Assembly: GCA_031269135.1 (NCBI GenBank)
Contig: JAISZP010000167.1
Location: 1-8,850 of the forward strand
DNA length: 8,850 nt
From: Deltaproteobacteria bacterium
Lineage (GTDB): Bacteria; Desulfobacterota; Desulfarculia; Adiutricales; Adiutricaceae
Direction: 5' to 3'
This document shows, in pieces, positions 6,023-8,850 of this stretch. The stretch's first letter is position 1. Each line of letters starts with the position of its first letter. The notes under the pieces are model-generated. The model saw nothing but the letters and a program-made list of their open reading frames with translations. It did no database searches and had not been told where the DNA came from. The position numbers and the translations under genes are program-made.

Positions 6023-7666
6023 ATGCCCAAATCAACTCGCTCTCAAAAGCTCTTAATAGCCCAGGGCGCGGATATGGCCGCCGCCATAACCGAATTGGTC
6101 GGTTCAAGCTATCGGGTCGTGGCTGGACCAAACCATTTAAGCGACTGGCCTTGGCCTGCTCAACCTTGGCCTGCTCAACCTTGGATTGCTCCGACGAATG
6201 GAAAAAGCCAGGGAGAGATTCACCTCAAGCCTACCGCCGCTCAAAGGGTTTTATTCGGAAATCTGCAAAAGGCAGCCGACGGCGTCGGTCATGTTTTGCT
6301 GGCGATAAAGCCGACTTGGGAGGGTCAGGCTATAGCCGGACGTCTGTCGGACTGGATGGGGCTGACTGACCCCTGCGTCCATCAGATGTGGGCATTGACT
6401 TCCGAAGGCGTCGAGGAAGCCATAAAGGCGCCTTGCCGGATTGATCATAAAGTCGCCTTGGCCTTTGAGGCCTTGGAATCCATAAAAACCCTCTTTGGTC
6501 CTATTTCCAGAAAGGTTTTTTCAGAAAATTTAAAACTCCCGGTTTCCTCCAAGGTCGGTTTTTTGCATTTAGAGGCCTTGATTCATTTATTAGGCGCACA
6601 GCAGGCCTCTTTAACGAGCATTCCATACTACGCCGCCGAGCTTACGGTATCCGCGCCCAATCTCTTTCCGGACACTTTCGGCTGCTATTTGGACCAGCGC
6701 AAAAAGTTGAACCAAAGCACCATCGAAGAGGTGATCGAGGCCTTGGTGGTGGAAAAACTGGAGGTTAGTTCTTGCGCGCTTAAATCCGTGGTCACGGAGC
6801 CTGTAGAGCATTTCCAGGCGTCGTCGTTGGTTTTGGCGGCGGAAAAGGAATTCGGCTACAGGCCGAGCCTGACTTTGTCCATAGCCAATCAACTGTATCT
6901 AGACGGCTCCATCAATCACCCGTTTCCCGGCAAAGCTCAAGTTCATCCAAGCGCAGACGATCCGTACTCCAGGCCCATGTGGCCGCAAGGGCTTTACAAG
7001 GCCAGTCGTCAAGGCCATAACGCGGCTCTTCTGGGTTTGATAAGGCTGCGGGCCATAGAGAGCCTGAAGGAACCCAAATCGCGCAAGGCGGTGAATCTGG
7101 TTCTTACCGATATGGACCGCAAATACCGCTTTGTGGTCACCAAGCATTTAAGCGAGGGAAAAGAAAATATCGTTCTTCCGAAGAGCGGAGAAGTGCTCTC
7201 CGCCGTCTCGGGCCGGTTGGTGAATCTTAAAAACGGCGACGACTGCCGCACGATGGGTTCTTTATTCAAAGAGCTGGCTCAGTGGGAGCTTTCGTCTCCC
7301 GAGGCTCTGGCGCCCGCGTTGGACGATCTCCGCCAGTGGGGTTGTTTGGAGACGACGGAGGGGTCTTTGAAGCTCTCGGAACTGGGGAGCTATTTGGCGC
7401 AGCTGGTCAAATGCCGCTTCGACTTTCTCAAACCCAATCACCTTATGCAGCTAAAAGAGCGAATAAGCCGCCTGGCGACTTCCCGACCCGACTTTATGGA
7501 GCACTACCAGATGCTTTTGTCGTCCGAGGTCGCCCAGATAAAAAGAGAACTCGACATCAGCACGTCTAGGGAAGTCTTCTCGGAGAGCGCGCCTAACGTC
7601 GCATCACTTTCGCTTTCAGCCGACAGGAGCAGTCTAAAATGGCACAGCCGCAATTGCACGATATAA
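5573..7666 (+). CDS. Type IA topoisomerase-like protein with catalytic residues replaced and an N-terminal hexapeptide repeat domain
   Basis: Type IA topoisomerases cut one DNA strand with an active-site Tyr aided by a Toprim acidic cluster. Residues 1-150 are hexapeptide repeats. From Met151 the family order can be followed. KLLIAQGADMAAAITELVG (160-178) aligns with the first Toprim strand and helix, with Q164 replacing the catalytic Glu. VVAGPNHLSDWP follows the family's GHxxDLP segment. LLAIKPTWEGQAIAGRL (242-258) aligns with the DPDREGEAIA motif but reads K246, T248, E250, Q252. ASSLVLAAEKEFGY to LYLDGSINH (416-449) aligns with the TSTLQ to ITYMRTDS stretch, with H449 replacing the Tyr. 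HPSADDP (458-464) matches the aHxAIRPT segment. Cleavage activity is therefore improbable, while the fold may survive. ATG at 5573 has AAGGA at 5562-5566 and an in-frame stop at 5546; ATG at 6023 (Met151), with AAAGGA at 6011-6016, is an alternative start. No zinc-ribbon cysteine sets are visible at the C-terminus. Family assignment is from motif order, without a search. Confidence 0.72.
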   Translation: MDKGLIFDKGAIKSRGPIPDKGAIKNKETIMNNGTVMGKSTIMDKRTILNKGTIMNNGTIMNNGTIPDKGAIKTKRTIMGKGTIMDTETIMNNGSIINKGSSMNTGSIINNGPSINKGSSMNTGSTINTGSIINKDSTINKGPSINKGSCMPKSTRSQKLLIAQGADMAAAITELVGSSYRVVAGPNHLSDWPWPAQPWPAQPWIAPTNGKSQGEIHLKPTAAQRVLFGNLQKAADGVGHVLLAIKPTWEGQAIAGRLSDWMGLTDPCVHQMWALTSEGVEEAIKAPCRIDHKVALAFEALESIKTLFGPISRKVFSENLKLPVSSKVGFLHLEALIHLLGAQQASLTSIPYYAAELTVSAPNLFPDTFGCYLDQRKKLNQSTIEEVIEALVVEKLEVSSCALKSVVTEPVEHFQASSLVLAAEKEFGYRPSLTLSIANQLYLDGSINHPFPGKAQVHPSADDPYSRPMWPQGLYKASRQGHNAALLGLIRLRAIESLKEPKSRKAVNLVLTDMDRKYRFVVTKHLSEGKENIVLPKSGEVLSAVSGRLVNLKNGDDCRTMGSLFKELAQWELSSPEALAPALDDLRQWGCLETTEGSLKLSELGSYLAQLVKCRFDFLKPNHLMQLKERISRLATSRPDFMEHYQMLLSSEVAQIKRELDISTSREVFSESAPNVASLSLSADRSSLKWHSRNCTI
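6023..6025 (+). promoter_or_regulatory. Alternative, possibly ancestral, start codon of the topoisomerase-like gene
   Basis: ATG at 6023 is in frame and preceded by AAAGGA at 6011-6016 with 6-nt spacing. It opens the sequence MPKSTRSQKLLIA, nine residues before the first Toprim strand, which is where type IA topoisomerases normally begin. It also marks the exact 3' boundary of the repeat array. Initiation here would give a protein of 547 residues lacking the repeats. Confidence 0.5.
6151..6190 (+). repeat. 15-nt tandem repeat (WPAQP) within the Toprim-like domain
   Basis: TTGGCCTGCTCAACC is present at 6151-6165 and 6166-6180, followed by a partial copy from 6181 (TTGGATTGCT). It encodes WPAQPWPAQPW directly after the NHLSDW segment that corresponds to the conserved GHxxDLP loop of type IA topoisomerases, so a small in-frame expansion has entered a normally conserved part of the fold. 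Confidence 0.75.
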
Positions 7667-8850
7667 ACCGGTCAAAATCTATATTCGCCGTCTCCATATT
7701 CAACGTCTCCGTAGCGGCTCTGCTGGCAATTTGTTCGGCGGCGCTGGTCTTCGGGTTCGGCTGCAATTTCAGTGAGACGACTAAAACCAATCAAGGCCCT
7801 AACCAATCATTAGATCAAGCGCCTAAGATAGGCAGCGACATAGATCTGGGAAGCTTTCTGGATCTCGAAGGTTTTCAGAATCTTTCGAATCAGGCGGAGT
7901 CTCGAACGCCTAACCAGGCCTCGGGCGATGTCGCGCATCTTACGGGCGATACTGAAGGTCGATCTCAGGCCCAGATGAATTCTAAGCAGCAGGCGCAGCC
8001 TGGTTCTGAATCTTATGCTGGGTCTCATGTTCTTGCTTACGCTAATGCTGGGTCTTATGTTCCTGCTTACGCTGATGCCGGGTCTTTTGCCGAGACTTTC
8101 GCCGCAGTTGAAGCTGGGGATCAAGAACTCTCTCGCTCTCAATTGCAATCAAAAAATGCCGATGATGATTTATGGCTTGAAGTCGAGCCGACTGTACTTA
8201 CCGCTTGGAGCGTCACGGATCTGACGGTGAGAGTGAGAGGGGGCGATGAAAAAGAAAGTCTCGGAGGGAAAAGTCTAGCTTTTATGACGGATCCTCGTTG
8301 GCCGAATTTACGCGGCATAACGCGCTCTCTGGATAAAGAGGGGAAGATCCGTCTTAAAGGTCTTGAGGTCGGAGCCGCCGAAAAGACCCGGCTTTCGGCC
8401 GTGGTTGACGGAAAGACCGTTTCCGTGTGGGTGGATATAAAAGGCCCAAAGTACGCTTTAAAGCTCATAGACTTAAAACATAAATCCGGCCGCAGCTACG
8501 ATGCGGCTTTGGTTTTGCTCGACGGCGAGCGGAACGTTGGAGCGAACGTTCCATTTAGGTTCATAGGCGACAAGGCCTTTCCGAACTTAAGGGATGTTTG
8601 GCGAAGAACTAAAGAGGGAGGACTCATAGAACTCAAAGGGCTATTGATCCCTAGATCGATCCCTAGCTCGATCCCTAGATCTATCCCTGGATCGATCCAT
8701 GGACTGATCCCTGGAACGATCCCTGGTTCGAACCCCGGTTTGGACGATGAGGACGTCGAAAGCGCCGCTCGGTCGGACTCTAAGATAATGACCGTTAAAG
8801 CGCAGGTAGGGAGCAGGACGCCTCTAATCGATTTAGACGTCTTAGGGGGC
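7639..8850 (+). CDS. Membrane-anchored protein with at least two Ig-like repeats (partial, runs off the window)
   Basis: The frame is open from ATG 7639 to the window end (404 codons, no stop). GGAG at 7626-7629 precedes it and the start overlaps the topoisomerase-like gene by 28 nt. Residues 14-41 form one hydrophobic helix ending in GFGC; the Cys lacks the usual Leu at -3, so a signal anchor is likelier than a lipoprotein signal. Residues 45-175 are polar and Gln/Asn/Ser-rich, with a 10-residue repeat. Two related beta-rich modules follow, at about 178-269 and 270 to the end. They share TDPRWPNLRGITRS...EGKIRLKGL (217-242) and GDKAFPNLRDVWRRT...GGLIELKGL (310-335), resembling bacterial Ig-like (invasin/Big-type) domains of surface or periplasmic proteins. 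The second module is interrupted by a 12-nt repeat array. The exact family and role are unknown; an envelope or mating-contact function is only a guess. Confidence 0.7.
   Translation, partial: MAQPQLHDINRSKSIFAVSIFNVSVAALLAICSAALVFGFGCNFSETTKTNQGPNQSLDQAPKIGSDIDLGSFLDLEGFQNLSNQAESRTPNQASGDVAHLTGDTEGRSQAQMNSKQQAQPGSESYAGSHVLAYANAGSYVPAYADAGSFAETFAAVEAGDQELSRSQLQSKNADDDLWLEVEPTVLTAWSVTDLTVRVRGGDEKESLGGKSLAFMTDPRWPNLRGITRSLDKEGKIRLKGLEVGAAEKTRLSAVVDGKTVSVWVDIKGPKYALKLIDLKHKSGRSYDAALVLLDGERNVGANVPFRFIGDKAFPNLRDVWRRTKEGGLIELKGLLIPRSIPSSIPRSIPGSIHGLIPGTIPGSNPGLDDEDVESAARSDSKIMTVKAQVGSRTPLIDLDVLGG
8017..8106 (+). repeat. Three 30-nt units (10-residue repeat) in the linker of the Ig-like protein
   Basis: Units at 8017-8046, 8047-8076 and 8077-8106 encode AGSHVLAYAN, AGSYVPAYAD and the more diverged AGSFAETFAA. 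The first two differ at only a few bases. They lie between the membrane anchor and the first Ig-like module, where a flexible or extended spacer would be expected. Confidence 0.85.
8647..8742 (+). repeat. Eight 12-nt tandem units (tetrapeptide IPxS-like) inside the second Ig-like module
   Basis: Consensus ATCCCTRGATCG repeats in exact register from 8647: ATCCCTAGATCG, ATCCCTAGCTCG, ATCCCTAGATCT, ATCCCTGGATCG, ATCCATGGACTG, ATCCCTGGAACG, ATCCCTGGTTCG, AACCCCGGTTTG. They encode IPRS, IPSS, IPRS, IPGS, IHGL, IPGT, IPGS, NPGL (residues 337-368). Compared with the first module, the array lies between strand KGL (333-335) and the final strands (383-402), so it enlarges a loop. Confidence 0.9.

Noticed and set aside
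5560..6030. Minus-strand frame of 156 codons with a hydrophobic periodic product
   Set aside because: It is the antisense shadow of the 18-nt array; a stop-free 54-base combination stays open in several frames when tandemly copied.
7741..7770. Lipoprotein signal (GFGC, Cys42) in the Ig-like protein
   Set aside because: The residue at -3 is Gly and -2 is Phe, which does not fit the lipobox consensus; a signal anchor is more likely.

Overview
The window looks like part of a conjugative or type IVB-secretion-type mobile region from a Gram-negative bacterium. All genes are on the + strand. The only anchor for lineage is a recognisable DotM/IcmP (IncI TrbA) homologue, so a proteobacterial or Desulfobacterota-type host is plausible, but this is inference. 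Base composition appears moderate and gene starts carry AGGAG/GGAGG-type ribosome binding sites. The most striking property is pervasive, degenerate, short-period tandem repetition, both between genes and inside them.

Layout. Positions 1-325 hold no gene: they are a mosaic of pentamer-based and 15-nt repeats, including a perfect G-quadruplex motif. Next is a DotM/IcmP-family coupling-complex protein (326-2158) with a normal two-helix membrane core and an extra tail of about 220 residues built of hexapeptides. An AT-rich gap of about 150 nt contains a possible leader hairpin. It is followed by a 95-residue protein of unknown function (2311-2598), which overlaps a long ArdC-like zincin (2582-5098). 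The zincin carries 24 hexapeptide repeats and an unrecognised C-terminal region. Positions 5099-5572 are non-coding and hold eight 14-nt iteron-like units around the palindrome CTTGCAAG, T-rich sequence, and a 34-nt near-perfect palindrome just before the next gene. That gene (5573-7666) begins with 25 uninterrupted hexapeptide repeats and continues as a type IA topoisomerase-like protein in which nearly every catalytic residue is replaced. A membrane-anchored protein with two Ig-like repeats (7639 to the window end) overlaps its end and runs off the edge.

How the genes may work together. DotM homologues act with DotL-type ATPases to recruit substrates to a type IVB secretion or conjugation channel. 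ArdC-family proteins protect incoming conjugative DNA from restriction, and topoisomerase III-like proteins are common cargo of conjugative elements. The set fits a DNA-transfer or establishment module. The inactivated topoisomerase and the common 18-nt repeat period in three unrelated neighbouring genes are the two observations most worth following up.
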